Part shown: positions 13,301 to 27,200 of the stretch, piece by piece
Layout of the letters: each line of letters opens with the position of its first letter
Numbering within the stretch: the stretch's first letter is position 1
The notes under the pieces: generated by a model
What the model was told of the DNA's origin: nothing
What the model saw: only the letters and a program-made list of their open reading frames with translations
Databases searched by the model: none
Assembly (NCBI GenBank): GCA_026413225.1
Contig: CM048591.1
Coordinates: 43,195,303 to 43,259,302, forward strand
Source of the DNA: Otis tarda
Taxonomy: Eukaryota > Chordata > Aves > Otidiformes > Otididae
Reading direction: 5' to 3'
Length of the DNA stretch: 64,000 bases
Translations under genes and position numbers: made by a program

Positions 13301-14307
13301 TTCCCTGTATAATAATTGGTCCAATATGGCCAAATGGCCAATGAGAGTCAAATAAGAACTTATTGACAAGTTCAGTCAGCGGTTAAGGATACTTGTAATA
13401 TTTGAGGTCATAGAGATAATAAAGCAGCTATGATAGGTAGCTGGGATGGTGTGATGTAACAGCAGTCATTTGGTATGGGCACCCATTTTTATGTGTCTCT
13501 ACTGTTATTTGAGCTCAGACAATACAGCACTGCAATAGTGCTTCTTTAGAGAAGGGAAATAATATTGGTATGAACTTATCCATAGCCTTCTTCCTTTATT
13601 TGAACCAGAGCTATTGGTTTAGGAAAAGTGCCAGATTGGTAGAGATGTATCTATTTCAATCCATGTGTCAGAATCTCTGACAAAAACTAGACATGCAATG
13701 CATAGTTCTTCATTAATTTTCAGTACAGAGTCAGGCTGGAGGGAGCTCCTGGGTGTATAATCCTATGACAGCAAAAGTCCTGCTCTCCCACTTCTGCTAA
13801 CAATTTTTCCTGTACTGCAAAGACTAACAACACTCCCAGGCTACTGCTTCGTCTTACAGATCGGGAACAGAGACATCACAGAGCACAGTGCATATGGGGC
13901 CTGTGGCAAAACTCACAACTGGGCACAAATCCAGTTTTATTATCCTATGCACAGGGCCATTCTCCCTAACATGGGGACGACAAATGTTGCAATGCAACAA
14001 TGCAGCAGCAATGCTGCTGAGGTAGGAACACTTCCTTAGCATGTGGAAAACAAGTAAGCAACAAGACCCAAGTATAATATTTCTTACATATATTTAATCC
14101 TGGAAATATGCAAGATTTTGCACATAAAAACTCAAGATTTACTCATTTCATCTAGACAAACGTAGTCCGGAACTGCCATCTATACTTGTCACCAGGGAAC
14201 ATGCAGCAATCTTGTGTAGGGTGCTCCCAACTCCCTGACATTTCCGGCCACTTGACGCCAAAGGCATCAATCAATATAGCAAAAATAAAATATCTGTTTT
14301 CACTAAG

Positions 14308-14405
14308 GCAACCATAGCAACCTGTGCATTCTGATCAATGCCTTTTCAGGCAGTGCATTGGTTGCTATAGCGAATCCCTACGCTGCAGAATGCCGTAGCA
14401 ACAGG
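14308..14405. other. Hairpin and cluster of GCAAC (RFX X-box-like) half-sites
   Basis: ATAGCAACC at 14314-14322 pairs perfectly with GGTTGCTAT at 14360-14368 around a 37-nt loop that can itself pair (CAATGC with GCATTG). The same GCAAC unit also occurs at 14308-14312 (GGCAACC) and at 14395-14402 (GTAGCAAC). RGYAAC is the RFX X-box half-site. The repeats are seen directly; any regulatory role is inference. Confidence 0.3.
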
Positions 14406-17400
14406 AAAATGCTTTGATTTTTTTTCTTCTGAAAACCATCGTGAAGTAGTTCTGAGCTAAAGAGTAAACTTTCATCGGTCTGTTTTTCTGAATATTCTGA
14501 AGTTCTGATTCAGAGCTCCATGAGGCAAAACAGAAGCATGTGTACAGATGCACTGATTGTTACACAATATTGCATAAATTGAAGTACTTCCATTGGCTCC
14601 TGTGGAGTGATAAGACTTTAAAACCAGCTTCAAATCAGAATCAAATGCAAAGAAAGAAGTTCTCATCTGATTTACACTGGTGTAAGTATGTGGTAGCTCC
14701 AGTGAAGATCCCCCAAGTTTAGATTGAAGTAAACAAGAGGAGAATTTGCTTCAGCCTCTCAAACACAAAAGTTTTGTAACCTGCCACTTGTTTTATGTTT
14801 GATATGAGGTAACAGCTTAGGATAGCAGGGGTCTTGCTTAATCTGTGGGCCTGCTTGTAGAGCCGGGACGGGACCACATGGGTAAATGGTGTCCACAAAC
14901 TCCAAGCTCAGGGCCTCATACCAGCTGCCCCCAGGCCACGTCCATCTGTGCCCAAGCAGGGCTCTGTGCTCATCCTGCCACATACCTCACAAAGGCAGAG
15001 CTCCCCTTGCCCTGCACCCATGCCCTAGACACAGATTTGTCTTCTACCACTGCTGGTGGGGCTGATGTTTAGAGCCACCAGCCCAGCTACACTTCACTGC
15101 TGAGCAGCATGCTTAAGTGACTTTCAAGCTACCTGTATCTTGTTGAAATCTGGAGGTATGTTGGTGATCAGACTCACAAAATTTGGGAACTATGGATTTA
15201 TGGCACTGCATAGTGGGAAGCAGTCTAACCACTGTGTTGCAAAAACTGTTACAGTCTGCAGAATAAAAGAATTAGTATTCATATTCCGTCCTTTTAGCAC
15301 CTTGCCTCTCTCTACTCATGGTTTTTGTGAGAAAGAGGTGATACCTGGTTTGGGGAACAATTACTTGGCTCCGTAACCTGCTGTATGTGACTTGCTGCTT
15401 TAACATGGTCAATTATTCACATGTTCACAAAAGTATATAGGTTGCAAGGGCTGCGGTGGTATGTAGAACTGGAAAAAGAGTTTTTCCAACTGCCTCTCAG
15501 CCAACTCCAAAATAAATATTCCTGTTCCCTACCAGCTTTGCTTCATTTCCACATTTCTGTGCTTTTCTAGATTGGGGCCAGAGAGAACTTCTCTTAAATT
15601 AAGCACAGTTTGATGGCATATGTTCTCAGCATGATAAGGGCTCCACAGTATGTTTCCTGGAACTGCTGTAACCCTGAACTGTGTAAAACATTTCCTGGAA
15701 TTATTATCGGTGATTTTTAGTGACTAACTAACACCCTGTGAATGCTACAGTACAAAGCTCCACCAGGCTATTAGATATGTACTGACATCCAGTGGGTAGC
15801 TTCTGAGTGACAGGTTGAGTCACGTCACCCGTGATTCATTAACTTGTCATCTCCATTAGTTACAACCTGTCCTGCACTGCCACGCCAATAACCGCAAAGC
15901 AGGTTAAACTCTCCCTCTTTCAGCAAGACTTTTGAAACACATAGGCTTCATCCATTATTTAATACATTATTTCCAAAATGTTCTTGAGATCTTCAAATCT
16001 GCACAAGTTTGGAGCGCTAGCAAGCATTTGATGAAATGAAGTGTTTCTCCACAGGTCTGCGTTGCAGGTTTATTGTCCTGGCTATCGTGTTGTCAGATAT
16101 GCGTTCCTGGGCGCTGATAGTTCAGGGTCCAAGCTGCCAGGTTAACTGCAAGGGAGTGAAATGCACAGTTCCCTTTTTGTGTTGAGAGAGACACAGAGAC
16201 CTCTACACAGAACTCCTAGCACCATCACAAGGACAGAAGGAAAAAAGTCATCTGAAAGCATGATGGTACTTGTTAGCAAACCCCTCCTGCTTTTGCTGCT
16301 TTTTTTTTGCTACATTTAGGATGCAATGTCCCATCTACATAATCTTTTGATTAAGCCATCAGCAAACCAGGTGGGCATCTCTGTGACCAGGCGTAGGTAG
16401 CGCAATGTCATATACTCTGCTAAAATTACCTTCCAGGTAACCCTAAAAAAGAAAAGAAATACACCACGTTTTCTGTGGGAGGAAGGCTACTGCCTCAAGC
16501 TATGAAAGGCTTTTTTAGAAGTTCATGCGTGGTTGTCCTTACTAGCCAGAGCAGGTCTTTTAACCAGCTTACAATTGGGGAATGGGAAGAGCAGCCATTT
16601 CAAAAGGCTGATATTAAACAGAGCATGCTAGGGAGCAGCAAGGAGGGAGAGTGCCAGTGATGCCTTAAATACAGTGGTTGTGAGGTGTGTTCTGCTTGAC
16701 ACTGAGAATTAATGTTTCTGATTAATTTGCCTTGAAATAATACATTTCTCTACTGCAGAGTCAAAACTTATTTAAAAGCTGAACCCTGCTATAACCAGGA
16801 TGCTGGCTAAAAATTGTGGACCAAACCCATGCACTGCCTTCAGGACAGGTTTTAATGAAATATTTGAACATATATCAGCCATAATCAGGATTAGCAACAC
16901 TCTTTAAAAGCACTGAAAACTGAGATTGACATGCAGTCTCCTAGATCTAGGTGGATGAGGCCAAAGAAAAACACCTAACAATATGAAATCCATTATAAAA
17001 AGCAAAAGTAGTAGTAATACTGGCATTTATAATTTTTCAGAGGATTAAGTTAATAAACTGAGTTTTACAGGAAACTAGCATCTTTTAGAATAAGTCCAAA
17101 TAAATGCCCTCTGAAAATAGCTGTACCATAGGGTAGAAATATTCATAACATAATCTTCTGCAAAACAATCTGCAAATAACTCTTCAGTTTTGGAGTCCAT
17201 GAAAGGTCTGAAGCTCTTCAAGAGGATCTTTTAGAGGTCTTCAAGATCCATTAATGTTGCTTGCACAGGGAGTAGTCAGATTGTGACCTGCTTTTACTCA
17301 CATTTGATTTGCAGTACAGCTCTGTTGTTTCTAGTAGAAATACTACTTGGAGCTCCTGGTTGGTGACTTCAGGATCAATTTTCACAATTGTTAACAACAA

Positions 17401-18062
17401 AGATTGAGAAGAATTAATTCAGAAAACGTTCCTTGGAGACTGGACATGTCCATTCATGTGAGTTACCTCTAAACAGGGACCAACCTACTGGATCAAGATG
17501 TGGCCTGGATACCTCTATGGGCAGGAGGTGGATTGGGGCACACAGTGGCTAGTCCCTCATTTGGGTGCTTCAGTGACCAAGCTGCTGAGGTGCACATGTT
17601 AGTAGCTCAGTTCACATGCAGCCATAGTTACTAGAAGAAATGTGCAGAGATTTCTGAGAACAGAAAAATTTATCTTCATGCAGTAAAGACACTTCTTTGG
17701 TATCAAAAAGAGCAGAAATACTATTAGGAATAGCTGGCAATTCTAAATATTATTTCTAGTTCACAACTTTCTGAAGTGGCAGTCAAATCCTCTGAATCTG
17801 ATTTTCTTCTTGTCCACAGCAGTTTAATTCTACAGATTCACCAGTTTCAGGGTAGAAAGAAAATCAGGAGAATCAGGCTCAGAAATATTCTCCTTCTCTT
17901 CTGATCTGTAATAGGAGAAGAGATCTGCAGCAAGAGGTGTCTTGCCTTTATCCCAGTTTAATTGATGAATAATTCCAAGCAAGTCAGTGGAATTGGACTA
18001 GTAAGAGACAGAAAATAGAGGTTTGGGGACGCAGTTCACATTTGTTGTGGAAAACGGAATTT

Positions 18063-18068
18063 TTTATT
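18063..18068 (-). promoter_or_regulatory. Possible SLC28A3 poly(A) signal close to the stop
   Basis: AATAAA on the minus strand, 42 nt past the SLC28A3 stop. Using it would give a very short 3' UTR. Other candidates on that strand are an ATTAAA near 17957 and an AATAAA at 16074-16069. The sequence alone cannot say which is used. Confidence 0.25.
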
Positions 18069-18110
18069 ACCTTTACACAGCTCTTATTTTTGACCTATCC
18101 CCCCTCAAAA

Positions 18111-18225
18111 TTAAGGGTTAATCCAAGTGCAATTAAAAGCAGGTCGATGCAGTATTTGGCAACATCCTTTCCAGGAACTCAGGCTGTAGTTTCCTCCAGG
18201 GAAGATCATCAGGGAATCATTTACA
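18111..18225 (-). CDS. SLC28A3: SLC28A3 last coding exon with stop codon, residues 632-669
   Basis: The acceptor is CTCCTTCCCCAG before TGTAAATG and the stop is TAA at 18113-18111. It encodes [20 protein letters not shown], then [29 protein letters not shown] and the closing FNC match the CNT3 C terminus; CNT1 and CNT2 end differently. NDS, NYS and NCT are sequons. A CA-rich microsatellite lies about 55 bp upstream of the acceptor. Confidence 0.96.
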
Positions 18226-21200
18226 CTGGGGAAGGAGATAAAAGCAGAAATCAGATACATTCCTTTTCTCTTATGGAAATATATATACATATATAAAACT
18301 GTGTACATACAAGTATACACAAACACATGCACCTAGACATGCATATGCACACACACATGCACACACATACAAACGTACACATACACTTTCTCGAAAGCAA
18401 CTTTGAATTTGCAAATATTTCATAAGAAATTAAAGAGAGAGAAGACTTTCCAAATACGAGCCATGTGCTATGACCAGACGTTCTCACTTTTTACTGGGGT
18501 GATGCCTGGTTTTCTGTATAAAGCCCTTGTGCCTTGGGTATATCTTCCTAGATAACTGAAATGACTGACTGTCACTTCACTATTCGAGGTTTTTGCATCT
18601 TTGAAGTATTTGCTCAACATTGATTCCAGTGAAAACAGAACAAGTTACTGTCTTTATAGCAGACTAGTAGTGTGAAAATTACTGTCATGAGGAAAAGTTA
18701 AAGTGATGAAGAGATATGAATGAAAGAACCCAACATCATAGATGATTTTTACTGTGCAAAAAGGTTTCTGATGATGATTCAATGTTACCATAAACACAAT
18801 TGGAACATCATGTTGCAAGAACAGAAATTCCTTGCAGTGATATGCAAGTGCTGATACTCAGGCAGAAGCTGGCTATCTTGATACCAACATGAATAATTTT
18901 TTTAAATGACATTTTTTTATGAATAGTTGAAATCTAAAAATGTTACCATAAAAATAAGACCACCTTACTCATTGTATATGCCCATATTAACAGGTACCTT
19001 TTACGCCAAGGCATGGAAGGAAGAAATATATGTATCAAAAGAATAATACAGGGAAAAAAAAGTCCTTAGATTTTAGAGTTAGAATTGGAATTTTGATTCC
19101 TAACATGAGGAGATAAACATCATAAAAATTTCAAGTTGACACAAGTCTCAATACTAAGAAGATGTAACAAGATACCTCCTGTCTACTACACATACAAAAG
19201 ACTTGTTTTAGTTAAGTGAGGGGATGTGAAGGCAGATCCAATGGAATTAATACAATTCTGAAAAATTTCCCCATTTGAGGATTTCGTCCAGAGAATTCTT
19301 GCAGGTTAGATTACAGCAACATCACTGTTACATTTACATTGCATACTTTTGTTGTAGACAAATGCTCAATCTTAGAACACTGTCTTTGCTAAAAGAAATG
19401 TAGAGATGTATGAAGTTATTCTATTTTCAATAGCATGGAAAAAAAGATGAAGTAGAGTATTTGTTTCTAAAGTAGTTGTGAAAATGGGAAAAAAAAAGCA
19501 TATTAGGACAAAATTAAAGGTTCTTGTCATCATCTAAATACATAGATCTTTGGTTCTTTGTAAGTGTTAAGAATGTCTGAATATAATCTTTATTTAATAT
19601 CATAATTTCTTTCTTCTCTGTTTTTTTTTTTTTAATAGAGAATTATCAGGTACAATTTACCTCAGAATATTTTTCTAATTTACTGTGTAAAATTTTCTAT
19701 GTAAACAGACATAATTACTATTATCTTCAGGCAAATTCATAGACAGCAGAAGAAAAAGCTCCTGGCTTTTTTCAGCTAGAGTTATCCTCAGATATTATGT
19801 TAACATTGTGTTAGTTCAAATATTTGATTTACTTTTTGTTAATATTTGAGATGAGCCTGAACTAGACCACTGAATCTTTATGTGACAGTCTATCTATCTT
19901 TAGCTTTTTGGGAAGCTGGAGTTTGGACAAAGATATATTAAGCTCTCTGTTGGTTCTGTTTGTCTTTGGCACGTAACAGAGAAATGTCCGAGAAAAGGAA
20001 AACAATTCAGTAGCATTAAAATATTCGCTTCTTTAAAAAATGCAAGTTCATGGAAAGCAGATACCTAAGAAAAAAAAAAACAAATAGAAAAAAATAAAAT
20101 TAGGCTTTTAGAGCATATATGAGCTCCCTAAATTATGCTCCTCAATACCTGGTGAAGAGTTGTTGGCAGCATTCAACTAGCTCTGTGCTATTGGCAGGGA
20201 AACCTGTGGAGCTGAAGGCATTTCCCAATAAGATGTGGCAAGGAACTTCCCGACCAGGGACAGTCAGCATTCCTGTGAAGTAAATAACAAGAGTTTTCTT
20301 AGCGAGCAACGAATAGGAAGATAAGACTTGGGAATGTCAGTCACTGGGGCATGGTCAGATGAAATGTTCTGGCTGATACGAAATCACCATCTGAGATGGT
20401 CTCTAAAAGGTGCAAGATTAAAACCCTTGAATTGTGGGACTTAAAAAAAAAATCCTTATAATTTTACAGAACTAGATTAAGGAGTGGCCACAAACATTTT
20501 TTTAATAAGTAGAAATTAAATTATGGCAACCTATTACACTTAGAATATTTTGTTTTTCTGATCCTTTTAATGCTGCTAAAAAGGTATGCTAATAGCTTTC
20601 TCACTGCTGGGTCAGTGTGCCTTCATTAACTAAAATGGAGCTAAGCTGCATTTATAGCAGTGCAAGTAAATACAGGACCTTTTCTTTTGCTTTAAATTGA
20701 GGTAGTTGTGGTTTATTTACATTTGCTTTGCTAGATGTTTTCCAAAATTTCCTGTACATAGTAATGTCAGCATTCATTGCAGTAATTGAGACACAAAAAT
20801 ATGAAAGTGACAGCTCCTTTTTGTAGGTAGTGTTGTGAAATCCAGACACATTTGAAATATGTTCTTATCTTAACTGGAGCAGTAGAAATTGCTTGTCTCT
20901 TTTACCTTCTTCTGGGCATAAGGAAACCATTTGCCATGGCAGGAGTGGGTGGAATGTAATTTTCTTTCCAAAGCAGATTTTATTGTTTTATTTGTTTTGT
21001 TATCTCGCAGTGGCTGTTCACAGTTTTACTCTTAAGACCAGGATTGTGGAATTATACATTTTAGTAAGACTTCCTGATTCCTTAGTTATACAGAGCAGTG
21101 TCATGTACTAAAATACTATGGAGTGCTATGAGACTAATGACATTTCAAGTGTACTAGTTCTACAACCTTCAGAAAATAGTGTGAGCTTATCCTTAAAATG

Positions 21201-24200
21201 TATATGTTTCTGTTGCTGCAGTGAAGACAAAGGGATAGGGAAGCTGTGATAGAAACAAACATGCTGTTTTCAGCTACATAAAGCACCAAGATATTTCTTT
21301 ACTGCAGAGATACGAATACTTTAACCATCACCACGCAATTCTGCATATCACATACTTAGAAAAGAAAGCTAGGAAAGGGATTGTTAAATACTGGGGATAA
21401 ATTTTACCTACTGGATCATATCTGGTCAATTAATTAATCTTTTTAATCACTAATATTACATTCTTTCTAATTTCCTTCCTAAAATGGCTGTTGCATTCTA
21501 ACTCTTTACTCAGCTTGAAGGTGAGACTTTGAAAATAAGGATTTGCTGTTGAGTCCCACCTCAGGACAGTTTCATTAACTTAAATGCTCTGTGGGAATAC
21601 TGTCAGCCCAAAATATCCATTTAACATTAAGGGAAAAAGTTGTTCAGGTTCGCCCTTGCTCCTTTTCTGTTACAGTCTCCTCTCCTTCCACTCTTCCGTT
21701 TCTGCTCCACAATTACTCCTGTATTTCTGTAGCCAGCAGTGTGAAAGACAGATTGTAACTCATCTATAACTTGCTTTGTTCATGAGTCACATGTTACACA
21801 CAGACTAACAAGAAAAAAAGAGATAAGATATAATGAAAGACATAAAATAAACCTTTTCCTATTCTAGTTTTCAGGAACCTTTCATTGCACGCTGACTTTT
21901 AATCCAGCCAAACCCGAAAATACGAGCGTGTGAATGACAGGCATGGCCCAGCAGTGCCCACCGTACTGATGCCCTGTCACCTCATGGTCCCTGGCTGTGA
22001 GATACACCAGACTTGAGTATGGTACCTGCCACACAGGCCGTCATGAAACAGGCGACAGTTCCCGCAATCATTGCTCTGAAAGCACCACCAGCTATTTCCT
22101 TTTTTTTTGAGGGAGCAATGCTCGCTAGGAAGAAAATGAAAGTATGTGTCAAACATAAACACATATAGATATAGAGGCAATGAAGGTGCCAGCTCTCCCG
22201 CCATGAGAGGAAATTCCCATCCTGCTGTTTGAACCAGGAGAAAGGAGGAGGGAAAATCAGACATTTTTAGCAGGCTCTTTGAAGGCCTAGCGCCAAGGTT
22301 GACTCTTTCTGTTAAGAAGGTGGCTTCTGTATAAAATGGTGCCTTCTCTTTGCTTTGGTAGTTTGCACATCTCTGCTGGCAGATGGCAGCTTTCAGATGG
22401 AAACCCCAGGTACGGCACAGGGGTCTGGCTGGGTCCTGCTCCTCCATGCTGCCCCGGTGCTGTAGAGCCCACTGGGGCTGCAGGGTAAAGGCGGCCACCA
22501 GCAATTCTGGCACCCAGTGAGGAACCCAGATGGTTTTGCAATTTTTCTTTTTCCCTTAAGATGGAAACTCTCCTTTTTTTTTTTTTATTCTTTCCCTGTA
22601 AACCTACTGCATAGATGTGACATTTTTACAGGAAATAACCAACTTTTTCTTTCAAACCAGCAGGCTAGAGGGATGGTTTGCTCCTCCTGGAGCCTGAGGG
22701 CTGTAGTAGCTAAGGCTCATAGTGTAAGGGCTGGATAGGAAGGCCTATCATCAGGGCTTGGTCCCCTCCCCTTGCCCTCAGTCCCTCTCCCAGTACCTCC
22801 ACGCCAAAGCCTGCACTCCTCTGGCAGCCCTTTCAAACACAGTTGGGTGCCAGGTCTTGGCAGAGCAGCTGCTCAGCCCCTAATGCTGCTAAGCTTCACC
22901 CACAGCCTTTTCCTTTGGGTGTTTTCTTTGGGATTTGCTTGCCAAATAAATTGTCCATGAGAGATGTTCTTACTCAGGCCTCCTATTACCAGTCCCAGGG
23001 AGCCGAAGTTGGCAAACCCGCAAAGAGCATAGGTGGCAATGACTTCAGAGCGAACCTGGAAAACAAGCACACACCATGTTGAGTGGTTTGAGGCAGCTCA
23101 TGTTAATTTAGAGATCTGAAAATATGGCATTGTGGCTCAGAGCTGCGAGTACTGAAATTACCCTTGTTTTGCTTGGTTGCTGCCCCAGTGTGCAGCTTTC
23201 AGCAAGGTAGTCTCATTCTCTTCCTCAGAGGTGCTGGCTTTCATATCCACTGCCCATGTGAGGACTTTAAAACCATGTGATGGTTTTCATGTATTTTGCT
23301 GTGCCTTGTTGAACTCAGTGCTACTAATTAAAGACAAAACATAATTCTTATCTTGCTAGTGACAATTTAGCTGCCGCTTTTTGAAGGTATGACTCAGCAC
23401 TTAAACTTAACTTGTTGTTCATAGCTGTACTGCCTCTATAACACTCTGTTGAAACCTCAAGTTTTGGCATGTATCCCTTGCTTCTTTGTCCCTGAAGAAG
23501 CAGAGGGCTCCATCTGCAAACCTGCTCTGTGTGTGTTCCACACAGTGCACAGAGGAAAAAAAATGAAATGGCTCTCCTAGAGAGTGGGTGCTTTGATGTA
23601 ATAACAGGCAGAAGGACATAATTTTGGAATCCCCACTAGTGGCTTATTTCTTCTTGACTTCAGCCACCTTCTTCTCCTTGGGCAACACCAGCTCAGTTTG
23701 GACCTCAGAGCAAAGACAAGGTTGGGTTGGCCTTTGTCCCCATGGAAGGACTCCTCACAGGACACAAAATGACTTTGGGTGAAATTAGGTTACAAATTCT
23801 GCAAACCTTGAGACAAATGTAGTTCAAACAACTTGGGAAAGGAGGCAACATATCTCAGCAAACTGATTTTTGTCCCCATGGGAGCTCTGAACTGCTATTC
23901 ACTGTGTTTTAGGCCCAAGCTGAAGATGCATAAGTGAGTGTTCTAGTCGGTTTCCTGTTTATTAGAAGTTTCTCTGTTTTCATTCCTGTTTTATAAAAGC
24001 CAATTTGTAGATATTTGCAGTCACTCTGCACATATGCAGGAAAATGCTTTTCAAGTACCCACTCTACCTGCTTTTCCTAGAAAAGGCTTTGTGTACTGTG
24101 ATTTCCCTGCTTTCATTTGCACTTTACTAGCTCTGAAAACAGGAAGCCTTGTTATTACTCAGGTGAGGGAGTTCGGAAGATGGCTTGTTTGTTCTCTCTG

Positions 24201-27200
24201 ACTGAATGTCTGTGCTTGGAAGTACTAGAGAGTTCTGGAGCCAAAGAGGAATCAAAGGTCGAAGTCAAGCACACTTTCATCTGAATTGTAGTGCCATAAT
24301 TAAAATGGTTACAGGGCAATTTGTACTAGTATTATGAATTAAAAGTATCTTATATCTCAGAATTTTTTACTGTAGACTCTTATACAGCTCTATATAGGTA
24401 CTAGAAGTCAACATGTAAGTTCTATACAACTTCTTATAAAAATAAAAAAAAAATAAATACGTTGATGGGATCTGAATTTTAAGGCTGAATTCCAGATTAA
24501 AAAAAAATATATATTTTCACTCATTCAGGAGTTCAAAGCCATATTTTCCTTGTAGAATGTAGCATGATTATAGCAGGACAAATCAAAAGTACATCTAGCC
24601 CTGGATCCTATTTCCAGGAATTCCAGGAGCACTGGTAATGGATGTTAAGGCAAGTGCGTGAGTATTTGATCAGACCACCTGGCTTTCTACCTCCACTTGC
24701 GAAATATGTTCTGGTGACAAGGAATGCAAGCACTCAAGAACATGTTTTTGGTTTTGTATATAAGGCAGGTATCCACAGCACACACCGGAATAAATGACGA
24801 TTAAAATTTGTGCAAAAGGATGCTTCCTGATTAAGGGTCCTCTACAGTGACAATTTGTCTTGATTTGAGGAAGAAAGGCCAGTGCAGGCGTAAGGCCAGA
24901 TATCATGGGTTTCATTGCCAGTGCTTAGAATGAGGACAAATTCAGCACAGGCTGTGTATGTGAATGCCAGATGGGAGAGCAGTGATGGCTGCCTTTATCA
25001 CTGCATGCCCTTTGTCCTTGTGCACACACCTAGCAAACCCTTTGTGTTGCCATCCTCTAGGTTTCTTCCTCAGTGAATTGTAGTAGGAATTATGCATCCT
25101 GTTGGGTCAATCTGGGTGGATTTGTTAATGAGAGGTAAGCCCAGGCTTTGGCTGGGAATCCTCATGCAGACTAACATTCGTTGGCAATTGAAACAAGCTG
25201 GTTGGACTCAGTGCGGCAAGGGAGGTGTATACCATGTAATACATGTATTGCATTGCTGCCCTCTGCACCAAGGACAAAAACCTCCAGCAGACGTATGCTG
25301 GTGGTATCTGAAATGCCATCAACTAAAGCTTGCTGGATGCCTCTCTTGAAGCTTAATGCTTACCTAAATGCCTGCGGGCAGGAGGATCCCCTAGTTCTTG
25401 CCCAGGTTTTTCCAGGAAGAGTATCTCATGGGGAAGTGCTAGCTAAGAATGAGGTAAGAAGAAACTCACCTTGAGGACAGCCTTGGTCTTATGTGCAGTG
25501 TCTTGTGGGACACTGCATGTTCCCTAACACTATGCCTTTTTCTGCTATGCTTGATTGAGATAGCTAGTGTAGTGACAGTCAAGGCAGTCTCACAAAGCAA
25601 TGCTGGATTTTCATAATTGAACTCTTGTTACTGGAAAACATTCTTTAAAGTAATATGCCACCCCTATCCCTTTGTGCCCATATGAAAAAAAAAAAAAACC
25701 AAGTTAGATTTCAGCAGAAAAGTATTAGAAAATATTACTTACAGTCATATACTGTTTCACACCATTAATGTACATGCTCCCACCCTTTTCTCGGTTGTGA
25801 ATCAGTTTGGAGAGGCGCTCATAAGCCACAAATTCATTGAAGAAAGTTTTGTAGCCTAATAGACCACCAACAATAAAACTGTCTTCCCAGTCGACCCCCA
25901 TCATGAAAGACAATGGCATGAAGACAAAAGCACAAATGTTCTGCAAAATATGTAAGACAAAGCAGGTCAAAAGATATGGTTGGTCAAAGAACAATAGCAT
26001 GCAATAAGTTCTCTGAACTTAAAATAAGGATGGTTTTATTTCAGCAGAGGAAAATTAACCTTGAATTCTTACTGCTAACACTTCTGGAAGATTAAGGGTT
26101 TTTAATAGTAAGATATGCTTGAGTAATTTTTAAAAGACTAACTCAAAATCTAGAGATAACAAAGTGTTCTGGTTTTGTTAAGTGAGGGGGGCGGGGAGGG
26201 CTATGGTGGTAGCTTCTGTAGGAAAGTGCTAGAAGTCGCTCCCCTTTGTTCAGTGGACTCAGCTGGGCCTAGGACAGACCAAGGCTGAGCCAATTGGTAG
26301 TAGAATGTCCTGTGATAACGCCTCTGCGATAATGTATTTAAGAAGGGGAAAACAGGGAAAAAAAAAAAAAAAAGGAAGAGAAGATGTGAAGAAGCTGAGC
26401 AGGGGCAGAGAGGGGGAGGCACGAGGCTTGTGGGCCTTGCAGGCCTCACCCTCTGGCCTTCTGCCGGGCAGCCGACTGGGCCTGACTCAGCCCGGCCCAG
26501 CTGCAAGAAGTGGAGAGGAGATGAGAAGTGAATAAGATGTAAAAAAGATCCTGAGAGGCGTCTGCCTGCCTGTTGTGAGGAACGGCTGCAGGCGCCAAGG
26601 TCAGTGAAGAAGGAGGGGGAGGAGTAATGTGGCTCCTGGCCAAGATTCCCCTGCAGCCTGTGGTGATGACCATGGTGGAGCAGGCTGTCCCCCTGCAGCC
26701 CATGGAGGTCCACGGAGGGGCAGAGATTCGCCTGCAGCCCGTGGAGGACCCCACACCGGGGCAGGTGGATGCCTGAAGGAGGCTGTGGCCTGTGGAGGGC
26801 CCTCTGGGGCAGCTGTTCTGGAGGGACTGCACCCTGTGGAAGAGATGACCCACGCTGGAGCAGTTTCACAAAGGACTGTGGCCCATGGGAGGGATCCCAC
26901 GATGAAGCAGAGGAGGAATGCGAGGAGTTCTTCCCCCGACAACGAAGTAGTGGCATGAAACAACACATGATGAACTGACCGCGATCCCCATTCCCTATTC
27001 CCCACCCTGTGCCGCTTGGGGGCGGGGAAGGTAGTAGAGATTATGTTAAGCTTGGGAAGAGGGAGGTGGGGGGGTCATCTTGTTCCCTGTCTCATTCTCC
27101 TGCTAGTTTTAGAAATAAATGAGTATTTTTCCCCAAGTCGAGTCTGTTTTGCCCGTAACGGTAACTTTAAGGATTTCTCCCTGTCCTTGTCTCAAACCTC

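Larger units (their letters stand above)
10304..18110. other. Non-coding DNA 3' of SLC28A3
   Basis: Probably includes the unmapped 3' UTR next to 18110. I recognise no gene. It contains a TA dinucleotide run near 12620 and a hairpin with GCAAC motifs at 14308-14405. A 144-codon open frame at 12664-13098 has no recognisable features. Confidence 0.45.

Noticed and set aside
26201..26968. 255-codon Pro/Ser-rich open frame on the minus strand, and its 109-135-codon companions
   Set aside because: They lie wholly inside a solo LTR. The other copy (53640-54329) shows the same kind of frames on both strands, as expected from a GC-rich internal repeat. No domain and no start context argue for a gene.
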